A DNA stretch of 64,000 nt from Actinomycetospora endophytica (GCF_021026375.1 NZ_JAJNDB010000009.1:1-64000); one strand, 5' to 3'; counted from the stretch's first letter, positions 54,341 to 63,672 are shown. Program-made: numbers and translations. The notes: generated by a model not told the origin, from the letters alone.

Positions 54341-57289
54341 ATGCCGTCGCTCGAGGACCTGCCCGGACCCTCGTCCGTCATGGGGCTGCTGCGCCGGGCC
54401 GGCGCCACCGCCGTCAACGCCACGGATCTTCTCGTGCACGGTGGCTTCGTCACCGACGAGCAGTACTCGCCCTACGAGGTGGTGAGCAGCCACCCGGTGT
54501 ACAAGCTGCGGCGCTACTTTCCCGACGAGGTCCCGCCGGGCGCCCCGGTGATGCTGCTGGTGCACGCTCTGATGATCACCGGGGACGTCTGGGACATCGC
54601 GCCGGACACGAGCGCCGTCGCGGCGCTGCACGGGATGGGCATCGACGTCTGGACCATCGACTTCGGCGCGCCCGAGCACGAGCCGGGCGGGTTGGAACGC
54701 ACCCTTACCGACCACGCGCTCGCGGTGAGCGACGCCGTCGACGAGGTCAGCGCCGTGACCGGGCGCGACGTCGTGCTGGGCGGGCAGTCGCAGGGCGGGA
54801 TGTTCTGCTACCAGGTCGCCGCTTACCGGCGCGGTGCGAACATCGACTCCCTGGTGACATTCGGGTCGCCGGTCGACACCCGCGCGCCGATGGGGGTGCC
54901 GATGTCGCCGGAGACCGCGACGACGCTGGCCCACGCCTACCTGTCCTCCGGGCTCGCCCGCCGGATCTCCATCCCCGGGTGGGCCATGCGGACCGCCACC
55001 CAGATGCTCACCCCGATCGGCGTGGCCAAGGGCAAGGCGCAGTGGTACCTCAACCTGCACGACCGGGAGCGTCTGCTGCCGCGGGAGCGTCTGCGGATGT
55101 ATCTCGACGGGCAGGGGTGGACGGCGTACGCCGGGCCCGCGTTCGCCGAGCTGCTCGAGCAGTTCATGGTCCACAACCGGATGCTCGAGGGCGGGTTCGT
55201 GTTCCGGGACCGGCTGGTGTCGCTCGCCGACATCGACGTCCCGATCCTGACCGTGGTGGGCAGCACCGACCTGCTCGCGACACCCCCGGCGGTGCGGGGA
55301 ATCCGACGGGCGGCGCCGCGGGCGGAGGTCTACGAGCTGAACATCCCGATCGGGCACTTCGGCATCATCGGCGGCGCCCGGGCCCGGAAGGTCACCTGGC
55401 CGACCGTGGGCCGGTGGATCCACTGGCGGGCGGGCGAGGGCGACCTCCCCGAGGAGCTCGTGCCGGCGAACCGGATCGAGGAGTGGAACCCCGGCGAACT
55501 GAGCACGGTGCGCCGGATGATCGGCGCCGCTGCCGATCTCTCGGTGGGATCCGCGGCCCGGGCGATCTCCGTGGCCACCGGTGCGCTGCGCGGCGCCGAG
55601 GAGCTCGTCCGGGCGGGCGTCGACCAGCTCGCCCGGCTCCGCGAGCTCGGCGACGTCGAGCCGGGAACGCGGATCTCGCTGGGACTCCTGCTCGACGAGG
55701 CCGCGCAGCACGATCCGGGGGCGATCGTCTACGCGTTCGGCGACCGGGTGATCCGGCACGGCGAGTTCAAGCATCGGGTCGACAGCATCGTGGCGGTGAT
55801 GCTCGGTCTCGGGGTGCGTCCCGGGGAGCGGATCGGCGTGCGGATGGCGTCGCGCCCCTCGGCGCTGAGCGCCCTGGCCGCGATCAGCCGTCTCGGCGCG
55901 ACCGCGGTGCTGTTGCGCCCGGAGGGCGACCTCGCCCGGGAGATCCGGCTCGGCCAGGTCACCCGCCTGGTGACCGACCCGGAGAACGTGCCCGAGGCCG
56001 AGGCCGAGGGGGTGTCCTGCTACGTCCTGGGGGCCGGCTCGGAGCGCGGCGACCTGCCCGGGTACGTGATCGACATGGAGGATCTCGACCCGGAGCGGGT
56101 ACGGGTGCCGGCGTGGTACCGGCCCAACCCGCGAGAAGCCGCCGATCTCGCGTTCGTCCTGTTCACCGGCACCGGCGCGGCGACCCGCGACATGCTGATC
56201 ACCAACCGGCGCTGGGCGCTCTCGGCCCGCGGCGCCGCCGAGGCAGCCGGGCTGACGGCGACCGACACCGTCTACTCGGTGACGCCCCTGCACCACTCGT
56301 CGGCGATCCTGCACGCCATGGCCGGCGCCATCGCCTCCGGCGCCCGACTGGCCCTCGCGAGCGGTCCCGACCCGGACACCTTCTGGGACGAGGTACGACG
56401 CTACGGCGCCACCCACGTCTCCTACACCTGGACCTCGCTGCGGGCGATCACCGACGGCCCGCCGCACCCCGGCGAGCCCGATCACCCGATCCGGGTCTTC
56501 ATGGGCTCGGGCATGCCACCGGGGCTGTGGCGTCGGGTCGCCGAGCGCTTCGCGCCGGCCCGCGTGGTCGAGGTCTACGCCTCGGCCGAGGGCGAGGCGA
56601 TCCTGGCCAACCCCGACGGCGGGAAGGTCGGCTGCGTCGGCCGTCCGCTGCGGGGAACACCCGAGGTGCGCGTCGTCGACTACGCGCTCGCCTCGGAGGA
56701 GATCGTCACCGGCCCCGACGGATACGCCCTCCAGAGCCGACCGGAGGCCGTGGGCCTGTTGGTGGTCCGCGGCCGCAGCTCGTCCCGCCACGACGCCGTT
56801 CCGCTGCGCAACCTCTTCGACGTGGGGGACGTGTGGCTGTCGACCGGCGACCTGTTCACCCGCGACGCCGACGGTGACCTGTGGTTCGTCGACCGCGTGC
56901 GCAACGTGATCCGGTCCGTCGGCGGTCCCGTGCTGCCGTCGGTGGTGAGCCGGGCCCTCGAGGGCGTCCCGGGCGTGGCACTCGCGACGGCGTACGGGGT
57001 GCTCGACGACGACGCGGGTGAGGTGGTGGTGGGAGCGGTCCGCCCGCTGCCCGGGGCCCGGCTCGACGCCGAGGCGATCGAGCGGGCCCTGCGCGACGTG
57101 CCGCGCAGCCAGCGGCCCGCGTACGTGCAGTCGGTGCGGATCCCCACGACAGCATGGGCGCGGCCGCAGGTCGAGTCGCTGCGGCGAGCCGGGATACCGA
57201 CGCCGCGCGACCGCGTCACCGTCTGGCGGCTGGCCGCCGACGGCCGGACCTTCGAGCGGCTGGGCCGAGGGGCCGGGACCGATCCATAG
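54341..57289 (+). CDS. Alpha/beta-hydrolase fused to a degenerate AMP-ligase domain
   Basis: A 982-residue protein. Residues about 1-370 are a PHA-synthase/lipase-like hydrolase (LLVHALMITGDVWDI, elbow GGQSQGGMF with Ser150, late His in PIGHFGIIGG). Residues about 445-975 have an acyl-CoA ligase fold (SVTPLHHSSAIL, VEVYASAEGEAILANPDGGKVGCVGRPL, WLSTGDLFTRDADGDLWFVDRVRNVIRSVGG). The P-loop (LFTGTGAATRDMLI) lacks the Lys/Gly pattern and the C-terminal catalytic Lys site reads TTAWARPQVESLRR, so adenylation is doubtful. It ends the HyuAB-2 operon. Similar large two-domain proteins exist in actinobacteria without a known role. Confidence 0.85.
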   Translation: MPSLEDLPGPSSVMGLLRRAGATAVNATDLLVHGGFVTDEQYSPYEVVSSHPVYKLRRYFPDEVPPGAPVMLLVHALMITGDVWDIAPDTSAVAALHGMGIDVWTIDFGAPEHEPGGLERTLTDHALAVSDAVDEVSAVTGRDVVLGGQSQGGMFCYQVAAYRRGANIDSLVTFGSPVDTRAPMGVPMSPETATTLAHAYLSSGLARRISIPGWAMRTATQMLTPIGVAKGKAQWYLNLHDRERLLPRERLRMYLDGQGWTAYAGPAFAELLEQFMVHNRMLEGGFVFRDRLVSLADIDVPILTVVGSTDLLATPPAVRGIRRAAPRAEVYELNIPIGHFGIIGGARARKVTWPTVGRWIHWRAGEGDLPEELVPANRIEEWNPGELSTVRRMIGAAADLSVGSAARAISVATGALRGAEELVRAGVDQLARLRELGDVEPGTRISLGLLLDEAAQHDPGAIVYAFGDRVIRHGEFKHRVDSIVAVMLGLGVRPGERIGVRMASRPSALSALAAISRLGATAVLLRPEGDLAREIRLGQVTRLVTDPENVPEAEAEGVSCYVLGAGSERGDLPGYVIDMEDLDPERVRVPAWYRPNPREAADLAFVLFTGTGAATRDMLITNRRWALSARGAAEAAGLTATDTVYSVTPLHHSSAILHAMAGAIASGARLALASGPDPDTFWDEVRRYGATHVSYTWTSLRAITDGPPHPGEPDHPIRVFMGSGMPPGLWRRVAERFAPARVVEVYASAEGEAILANPDGGKVGCVGRPLRGTPEVRVVDYALASEEIVTGPDGYALQSRPEAVGLLVVRGRSSSRHDAVPLRNLFDVGDVWLSTGDLFTRDADGDLWFVDRVRNVIRSVGGPVLPSVVSRALEGVPGVALATAYGVLDDDAGEVVVGAVRPLPGARLDAEAIERALRDVPRSQRPAYVQSVRIPTTAWARPQVESLRRAGIPTPRDRVTVWRLAADGRTFERLGRGAGTDP

Positions 57290-57302
57290 GTCAGAATTGA
57301 GA

Positions 57303-57320
57303 AACTTAATATATGATTGT
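57303..57320. promoter_or_regulatory. AT-rich regulon element 10 (thiolase operon)
   Basis: AACTTAATATATGATTGT, ending 3 bp before the thiolase ATG, as with the CitE-like gene. Confidence 0.6.
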
Positions 57321-57323
57321 GTA

Positions 57324-58514
57324 ATGCGACGAGCCGCCATCGTGTCCCCTGTCCGCACCCCCGTCGGGGCCTTCGGCGGGGCATTGCGGGCGGTGCCTGT
57401 GGAGGATCTGGCGGCGACGGTGGTGCGGGCGGTCGTCGAGCGGACCGCGGTCGACCCTGGTCGGATCGAGGACGTGGTGTTCGCCCAGTCCTACGCGAAC
57501 TCGGAGACCCCGTGTGTCGGGCGGTGGGCCGCGTTGCATGCCGGGCTGCCGATCTCGGTGCCGGGCCTGCAGACCGACCGCCGCTGCGGCGGTGGGCTGC
57601 AGGCGTTGGTCACCGGCTCGATGATGGTGCAGACCGGTGCCGCGGATGTCGTGCTGGTCGGTGGCGTGGAGAGCATGTCGAACATCGAGTACTACTCGAC
57701 GACGGCCCGCTGGGGCTCCCGGGCCGGGACGGTGTCGCTCTACGACCGCCTCGACCGGGGCCGGGAGCGTTCCCAGCCCGAGCACCGGTTCGGCCCGATC
57801 AGCGGAATGGTCGAGACCGCCGAGAACCTCGCCGAGCGCTACGGCGTCACCCGCGAGCAGGCCGACGAGTTCGCCGCCGCGAGCCAGCAGAAAGCCGCGG
57901 CCGCCTGGGACCGGGGCGCCTTCGACGACGAGGTCGTGCCGGTCACCGTCCGGCAGCGCCGGGGCGAGCCCGTCGTCGTGACCCGCGACGAGGGCGTGCG
58001 CCCCGACACCACCGTCGAGACCCTCGGCAAGCTGCGCACCATCACCCCCGGCGGGACCGTCACCGCGGGCAATGCCAGCCAGCAGAACGACGCCGCTTCG
58101 GCCTGTCTCGTCGTGGCGGAGGAGGCACTGGGGGACCTGGAGCCGCTGGGGTTCCTCGAGGGCTGGGCGGCCGCGGGCTGCGACCCGGCCACCATGGGGA
58201 TCGGCCCCGTGCCCGCGGTGGAGAAGCTCTTCGCGAAGACCGGGGCGGGCTTCGACGACGTGGACCTCGTCGAGATCAACGAGGCGTTCGCCGTGCAGGT
58301 CCTCTCGGTGCTGGCCGCCTGGGGCTGGCACGACCCGGACCGGCTCAACGTCAACGGCTCGGGCATCTCGCTCGGGCATCCCATCGGCGCCACCGGCATG
58401 CGGATCCTCACCACGATGCTGCACGAGCTCCGCCGCCGCGGCGGCCGCCGGGCGCTGGAGACGATGTGCATCGGCGGCGGGCAGGGCATGGCCGCGCTGT
58501 TCTCCGCGGCATGA
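57324..58514 (+). CDS. Thiolase (acetyl-CoA acyltransferase)
   Basis: A 396-residue thiolase with nucleophile Cys88 (QTDRRCGGGLQA), His352 (NGSGISLGHPIGATG), second Cys382 (METMCIGGGQG) and NEAF (VEINEAFAVQ). It cleaves a 3-ketoacyl-CoA with CoA. There is no ribosome site and the AT-rich element almost touches the ATG, so a leaderless transcript is likely. The next gene overlaps its stop (ATGA). Confidence 0.93.
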   Translation: MRRAAIVSPVRTPVGAFGGALRAVPVEDLAATVVRAVVERTAVDPGRIEDVVFAQSYANSETPCVGRWAALHAGLPISVPGLQTDRRCGGGLQALVTGSMMVQTGAADVVLVGGVESMSNIEYYSTTARWGSRAGTVSLYDRLDRGRERSQPEHRFGPISGMVETAENLAERYGVTREQADEFAAASQQKAAAAWDRGAFDDEVVPVTVRQRRGEPVVVTRDEGVRPDTTVETLGKLRTITPGGTVTAGNASQQNDAASACLVVAEEALGDLEPLGFLEGWAAAGCDPATMGIGPVPAVEKLFAKTGAGFDDVDLVEINEAFAVQVLSVLAAWGWHDPDRLNVNGSGISLGHPIGATGMRILTTMLHELRRRGGRRALETMCIGGGQGMAALFSAA

Positions 58515-59653
58515 TCACCGACCACCTGCGGCCGGGCGACACCGTCGTCGTCGGGCAGACCAGCGCGGAACCGCCGACGCTGGTCGACGCGCTCCTCGAC
58601 GCCCGCACCGACGTGACCGCCTTCGTCGGCTACACCGCCAACGACGCGTGGCGGCGGGCGCGGTGCCGGGTGGTCACCTACGTCGCCGGCGGAGTGCTGC
58701 GCCGGGTGCCGACGGTCGAGTACCTGCCCACCCACCTGAGCCGGGTGGAGGAGCACGTCGTGGCTGGGCGGCTCGCCGCGGACGTGGTCCTGCTGCGGGT
58801 CGGCCCGGCCGACGTCGACGGGTTCCACGACCTCGGGCCGACCGTGGACTACGTCTGGGCCGCCGCGCAGCGGGCCCGGGTCGTGCTCGTCGAGGTCGAC
58901 GAGCACATGCCGCGCACCCGCTCACGCCGCCGGCTGCACCGCTCGCTCGTGACCGAGGCGTTCCCCGCCGACCGCCCGCCGATCACGACGGGGTCGAAGC
59001 CGCCGTCCGAGCTCGACCGGGCCGTCGCCGGCCGGGTCGCCGCGCTGGTGCCCGACGGCGCCGCGGTCCAGCTCGGTCTCGGCGGTCTGGCCGACGCGGT
59101 GGCGGCCGAGCTGGGGTCCCGACGGGGCCTGCGGATGCGCTCCGGGCTGGTGGGGGACTGGCTGCCGGGGCTGGCCGAGGCGGGCGCGCTGGACTCCGTG
59201 GTCGCCGGCATGACCCTCGGCGGACCCGACCTCTACGCCTTCCTCGACGACAACCCGATCGCCGAGTTCGCGCCCGGGTCCGAGATCACCGCCGCCGTCG
59301 AGGGCCCGTTCGTCGCCGTGAACTCCGCGGTGGAGGTCGACCTGCTCGGCCAGATCGGCGCCGAGTACGTCGGGGATCGCCTCGTCGGCGGAGTCGGGGG
59401 CCAGGTCGACTTCCTCCGCGCCGCCCACGGCCGCGGCGTCGGGGTCGTGGCGCTGCCCTCGGTGACCACCACGGGCGCCACCCGGATCGTGCCCCGACTC
59501 GCCGACCCGGTGACGACGTCGAAGAGCGACGTCGACGTTGTCGTCACCGAGCACGGCGTGGCCGACCTCCGCGCCTGCACCGTCCGGGAACGGGCCGAGC
59601 GGCTGATCGCGGTAGCCCACCCCGACCATCGGGCCGGCCTCACCCGGGAGTGA
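58511..59653 (+). CDS. Acetyl-CoA hydrolase/transferase (Cat1-type) family protein
   Basis: A 380-residue family-I-related CoA transferase. Motifs are LGLGGLADAVAAEL, SGLVGDWLPGL, AVNSAVEVDLLGQIGAEYVGD (with the family's catalytic Glu), VGGVGGQVDFLRAA and VVTEHGVADLRACTVRERAERLIAVAHPDHR. It is about 50 residues shorter than usual at the N-terminus. It transfers CoA between acetate or another short acid and the pathway acid, or hydrolyses it. Translationally coupled to the thiolase, with which it may recycle CoA. Its end overlaps the convergent MmgE gene by 14 bp. Confidence 0.85.
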   Translation: MITDHLRPGDTVVVGQTSAEPPTLVDALLDARTDVTAFVGYTANDAWRRARCRVVTYVAGGVLRRVPTVEYLPTHLSRVEEHVVAGRLAADVVLLRVGPADVDGFHDLGPTVDYVWAAAQRARVVLVEVDEHMPRTRSRRRLHRSLVTEAFPADRPPITTGSKPPSELDRAVAGRVAALVPDGAAVQLGLGGLADAVAAELGSRRGLRMRSGLVGDWLPGLAEAGALDSVVAGMTLGGPDLYAFLDDNPIAEFAPGSEITAAVEGPFVAVNSAVEVDLLGQIGAEYVGDRLVGGVGGQVDFLRAAHGRGVGVVALPSVTTTGATRIVPRLADPVTTSKSDVDVVVTEHGVADLRACTVRERAERLIAVAHPDHRAGLTRE

Positions 59654-61049
59654 GGGGGAGCAGCAACGCGCGCTCGACGTCGTCGACCTTCTCGAGCGCC
59701 AGGATGTGGTCGATCAGCGTTGCGACCGTCCCGTCATCCAGCGGGAGGACGGTCGAGAGCGCGGCGCACGCCCGGAACTTCTCGACGAGGTCGTGCTCGT
59801 CGAGGGGGAGGTCGGGGTGGCCCTTCACGGTCGTGTACCCGCCGACGACCTCGCGGCCGTCCCGGAGCGTCACCCTCACGCGCGCGCCCCAGGACGGGAG
59901 CGTCCCGTCCCGCTCCGCCGACACCCGCGCCATGAGGGCCCGCACGTCGGCCCGCGCCCGGGCGTCCTCGGAGTAGGAGTCGACGAAGACCCGGCCGTCC
60001 AGCGCCGCGGTCGCCACGGCATACGGCAGGCTGAACTGGCATTCCGGCACGGTGCGGGGGTGCCAGGCCGTGGCCTCCGGTTCGCACACCGCGTTCCAGC
60101 CCGAGGCCGACACGGCGACGTGGACGCCCGCGACGTCGGCTGCCGTGACGCCGTTCGCGCCGAGCAGCTCGGTGATCCCGTCGATGGCGGAGTGCGAGAA
60201 GTAGCAGGCGCTGTGGCGCTTGGTCGTGATCCGCGACGCCGCCCACCGCTGCCCCAGATCGCGGGTGAGGACGTCCGGGTCGGTCTCCCACCGCGCCGAG
60301 GCCAGGAACCCCTTCGGTCCGGTGAGGACCTGCTCTCGGGGTCCGGTGATGCCCCGCGCGGCGAGCTGGCAGGCCGTGATCGCCGCCTGACAGACGAGGC
60401 CGTGGTGCATGCGCACCATGAGCGTGGCCGGCGAGTAGATCGCCATGGTGTGCGGCGCGGTCATCGTCCGGGCGATCCCCATGGCGTTCTCCAGGACCTC
60501 GGAGGAGAACCCGAGGAGTTTGCCCACGGCGGCAACCGCCCCGAACACGTAGTGCCCGCCGCAGTCGCCGGCGGGGATCCCGGAGCTGATGACTCGGTAC
60601 GCGGTCCCGATCCGCACCAGGACCTCCTGCGCGACGACCAGGGCTGTCAGGAACTCCTGCCCGGTGACGGGGTCGTCCCGGAGTCCCAGCGCGGCCAGGA
60701 GCGAGGCCACGGCGTACTCGCTGACGTGGCCCGCCTCCTCGTGCAGGTCACCGCAGTCCATCGCGCGCGGCATCGGGCCGATGGCGAGCGCGGCCGCCGC
60801 GGCGGGGACCCGCCCGCCGTAGCAGGGCACCACCGATTCCGCCGCGCCGCCGTTCGCGGTCACCAGGTCGACGATTTCGGCGATCCCGTCCATCCCGGAA
60901 CCGCCGACGGTCACGCCGATCCCGTCGAGCAGCGTGTGCCGGGCGTGCCGGACGAGGTCGTCGGGAAGATCGGAGAACGTCGTCCCGACGACCATGCGGC
61001 ACAGGGTGCTCATCGGGTCCTCGTCGCCCCGGGGGTCGAATCTCGGCAT
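59640..61049 (-). CDS. MmgE/PrpD family protein, copy 1
   Basis: A 469-residue protein with the family's helical N-domain (RHARHTLLDGIGVTVGGSGMDGI), AMDCGDLHEEAGHVSEYAVASLLAALGL, MTAPHTMAIYSPATLMVRMHHGLVCQAAITACQLAARGITGP, and KRHSACYFSHSAIDGITELL with the substrate-binding Lys/His. PrpD is 2-methylcitrate dehydratase; other members dehydrate or isomerise tricarboxylic and amino-dicarboxylic acids. The ATG overlaps the CaiB stop. It is the last gene of a three-gene operon. Confidence 0.9.
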   Translation of the reverse strand: MPRFDPRGDEDPMSTLCRMVVGTTFSDLPDDLVRHARHTLLDGIGVTVGGSGMDGIAEIVDLVTANGGAAESVVPCYGGRVPAAAAALAIGPMPRAMDCGDLHEEAGHVSEYAVASLLAALGLRDDPVTGQEFLTALVVAQEVLVRIGTAYRVISSGIPAGDCGGHYVFGAVAAVGKLLGFSSEVLENAMGIARTMTAPHTMAIYSPATLMVRMHHGLVCQAAITACQLAARGITGPREQVLTGPKGFLASARWETDPDVLTRDLGQRWAASRITTKRHSACYFSHSAIDGITELLGANGVTAADVAGVHVAVSASGWNAVCEPEATAWHPRTVPECQFSLPYAVATAALDGRVFVDSYSEDARARADVRALMARVSAERDGTLPSWGARVRVTLRDGREVVGGYTTVKGHPDLPLDEHDLVEKFRACAALSTVLPLDDGTVATLIDHILALEKVDDVERALLLPLTPG

Positions 61050-62239
61050 CAGCGCGGCTCCTCGTCGGTGACCGTGCCCAGGACGTCGAGGGCGATGAGC
61101 TTCTCGACCCGCTCGTCGTCGTAGACCTCGCCGGCGATCTCGCGGGTGTGCTGCCCGAGGCGCGGGGTGGGGCCGCCACGGTCGGGCCGGGCCCCGTCGA
61201 AGCGCCACGGCGCCCGGAGCAGCGACATCCCGTGCGCGCCCGGCTCGAAGAGGTCCAGCCACTGGGTCTGCGGGTGCTCGACGTAGGTCGCCATCGTCTG
61301 GACCGGCGCGTACGGCACGTCGAAGTGGGTCAGGCGCTCCTCCCAGTCTCCCAGGGAGCGCTTCGCGAACTCGGCCTCGACGATCGGGACCAGCGCGAAG
61401 TAGTTCGCCTCGCGGTGCCGGTAGGGGGTGAAGCGCGGGTCGTCGGGCAGGTCCGGCCGCTCCATCGCCGCGCACAGGTTGCGCCAGAACTTCTCCGACG
61501 ACGACAGGTGCACCGCGATCGACTCGCCCGACGAGGTCGCGACGCAGAAGTTCTGCGCCTGCGGGTGCCGGGTGGTGCGGGTCGGGTCCGCCCCGGTGTC
61601 GACGTACTGGGACAGCGCGTCGGTGGCAAGGATGCTGACCGCCTCGTAGAGCGAGGTGTCCACCCGCATCCCGTCCCCGCCGCGACCCCGGCCCACCAGC
61701 GCCGCGAGCACGCCGGCGGCGCTGGTCAGCCCGGTGACGACGTCGGCGAGGATCGTGCCCGAGAGCTGGGCCTGACCGGGCTCGCCGAGGATCGAGTAGA
61801 GCCCGCCGTAGGCCTGGCCGATGGTGTCGTAGGCCGGGCGGTCGCGCAGCGGCCCGCCGTCGCCGAAGCCGTTGACCGACGCGAAGATGACGTCGGGTCG
61901 CAGCTCGCGGCACACGTCCGGGCCGAGGCCGAGCGCGGCCAGCTTGCCGGGACGCATGTTCTCGAAGACCACGTCGAAGCGGGGCAGCAGGGCCTTGACG
62001 AACTCCAGCCCCTCGGGGGTCTTGAGGTCGACCGCGGCGCTGCGCTTGCCGGCGTTGACCTGCGCGAAGTAGGGGCTGCGGTCGTCGTCCTTGCGGCGGA
62101 AGTCGTCACCCGCGAGGGACTCGATCTTGACGACGTCGGCGCCCAGCCCGGCCAGCAGCGCCCCGCCCATCGGCATGGAGATGTAGCCGCCGAGCTCGAG
62201 GACCCGGATCCCGGTCAGCGGCTTCTGCGGCCCCGTCAT
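61049..62239 (-). CDS. CaiB/BaiF class III CoA transferase
   Basis: A 396-residue protein: IRVLELGGYISMPMGGALLAGLGADVVKIE at the N-terminus, catalytic Asp166 (GTILADVVTGL), AYDTIGQAYGGLYSILG and FDVVFENMRPGKL. Unlike the racemase at 53 kb it keeps the transferase Asp without the His/Glu racemase set. It moves CoA from a donor such as succinyl-CoA to a pathway acid. ATGA overlaps join it to both MmgE genes, so acid dehydration/isomerisation and CoA activation are probably consecutive. Confidence 0.9.
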   Translation of the reverse strand: MTGPQKPLTGIRVLELGGYISMPMGGALLAGLGADVVKIESLAGDDFRRKDDDRSPYFAQVNAGKRSAAVDLKTPEGLEFVKALLPRFDVVFENMRPGKLAALGLGPDVCRELRPDVIFASVNGFGDGGPLRDRPAYDTIGQAYGGLYSILGEPGQAQLSGTILADVVTGLTSAAGVLAALVGRGRGGDGMRVDTSLYEAVSILATDALSQYVDTGADPTRTTRHPQAQNFCVATSSGESIAVHLSSSEKFWRNLCAAMERPDLPDDPRFTPYRHREANYFALVPIVEAEFAKRSLGDWEERLTHFDVPYAPVQTMATYVEHPQTQWLDLFEPGAHGMSLLRAPWRFDGARPDRGGPTPRLGQHTREIAGEVYDDERVEKLIALDVLGTVTDEEPR

Positions 62240-63672
62240 CGGACGATCAGTGTGTCGACGAGCGAGGAGGCCGGGGCGTCGAGGTCGTCGGAGGCGATGG
62301 CCGCGAGCAGCGCCTCGGTCTGCTCGGGGCCGAGCCGGCCGACGGTGAGGTCGCGGGCCTTCGCGTCCAGCTCGTCCTGCGGGATGGGGTTCTCGGACGT
62401 CCCGGTGGAGTCCTCGACGAACAGCCTCTCGGTGGTGCCGTCCCGGAAGGTCACGGCGATGTCGGCGACCCACTTGCCTGGATAGGCGGTGTCCAGGTCG
62501 GGCTTCGGCGTGATCCGCACCCGCTGGGCGAGCCGGGCGACGTCACCGTCGGCCCCTTGATGGGTCGAGCTCCGCTCCGCTGCGTCTCCCAGGAGCTTGA
62601 GCCGGCCCTCGAAGTAGTCGTGATGGGTGGTGAACCCGTTGCCGTGCCCCGTGGCGGCGAGCGCGAACTGGAAGGGCAGCGAGTACTGCAGCTGCTCGAG
62701 CGCCGAGGGCGAGTAGGCGTTCACGTTGCGGTTCCCGACGACCACGTCGCCGCCGGACTGGATGCCGAGCTCGACGGCATCGATGTCGTCTGCCCGCCCG
62801 ACGAACGTGCGGGCCCCGTCGACGAAGCCGTGGCAGCAGCCGCAGCAGCAGTACGGCTTGATCCAGACCTTCGTGATCTCGAAGGGGCGGTCCGGGGCGA
62901 ACCGCTCCACGGCGTCGTCCGCGAACGGGCGGCCCTTGAACACGGGGAGGAACCCCTTCGACCCGGTCAGGTACGCGAGCGGACCGGTGATCCCGGCCGC
63001 CGCCATCTCCGCGGCCCGGATGCCGTTGCGGGTCCCGATGCCCGCGTGCACGCGCTTCACCGAGCCGCCCGACGAGGTGTACTCGGTGGTCCCGGCGCTG
63101 TGGCTCATCGCGATCGCGAGCGCGTGCGTGGTCTGCTCCGCGTCGAAGCCGCGCATCCTCGCCACCACCGCCGCGGCGCCGAACGGCGCGAGCAGCGCGT
63201 GCGGGTGGAAGCCCCGTTCCAGCAGGTCGGGTGCGGCGAGCACGCCGACCCGGGTGTAGGCCTCGTAGCCCGCGACGATGCCGAGCAGCACGTCGCGCAT
63301 CGACGCGCCGTCCTCCTCGCCGATCGCCAGCGCCGCGGACACCACGGTGCTGCCGGGGTGGCTCGAGCTCGCGCGGTGCGCGTCGTCGTACTCGAAGCTG
63401 TGGCCGAGGGTGGCGTTGACGAACGCGGCGTCGCCGGCGCTCATCGCGTCGCCGGTGACGACGACCCGGGAGCGCCCGGGTGCGTGCGACCCCCGGGCGT
63501 AGTCGATGACCGCCCGGCACCACGGCAGCGTCTCGCAGCCGACCTGCAGGGCGAGCTGGTCCTGCATCAGGCGCCGCGCGCCGGCGAGCGCCTCGGCGGG
63601 TAGCGCGTCGAACTCCAGTTCCGCCACCAGGGCTCCGAGGGCGGCCTCGACCGGGGGGACCTCGCTCGTCAT
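62236..63672 (-). CDS. MmgE/PrpD family protein, copy 2
   Basis: A 478-residue relative of copy 1: VNATLGHSFEYDDAHRASSSHPGSTVVSAALAIGEEDG, the HPHALLAPFGAAAVVARMRG segment, MSHSAGTTEYTSSGGSVKRVHAGIGTRNGI, and KVWIKPYCCCGCCHGFVDGA. The CCCGCC cluster is unusual and may bind metal. It differs enough from copy 1 that the two probably act on different substrates or form a heteromer. The ATG has GAGGAG upstream. First gene of the operon, divergent from MaoC. Confidence 0.9.
   Translation of the reverse strand: MTSEVPPVEAALGALVAELEFDALPAEALAGARRLMQDQLALQVGCETLPWCRAVIDYARGSHAPGRSRVVVTGDAMSAGDAAFVNATLGHSFEYDDAHRASSSHPGSTVVSAALAIGEEDGASMRDVLLGIVAGYEAYTRVGVLAAPDLLERGFHPHALLAPFGAAAVVARMRGFDAEQTTHALAIAMSHSAGTTEYTSSGGSVKRVHAGIGTRNGIRAAEMAAAGITGPLAYLTGSKGFLPVFKGRPFADDAVERFAPDRPFEITKVWIKPYCCCGCCHGFVDGARTFVGRADDIDAVELGIQSGGDVVVGNRNVNAYSPSALEQLQYSLPFQFALAATGHGNGFTTHHDYFEGRLKLLGDAAERSSTHQGADGDVARLAQRVRITPKPDLDTAYPGKWVADIAVTFRDGTTERLFVEDSTGTSENPIPQDELDAKARDLTVGRLGPEQTEALLAAIASDDLDAPASSLVDTLIVR

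Noticed and set aside
54323-57358. 1011-codon frame opposite the hydrolase/pseudo-ligase fusion
   Set aside because: Same shadow effect; the plus strand has clear domains and a proper start.
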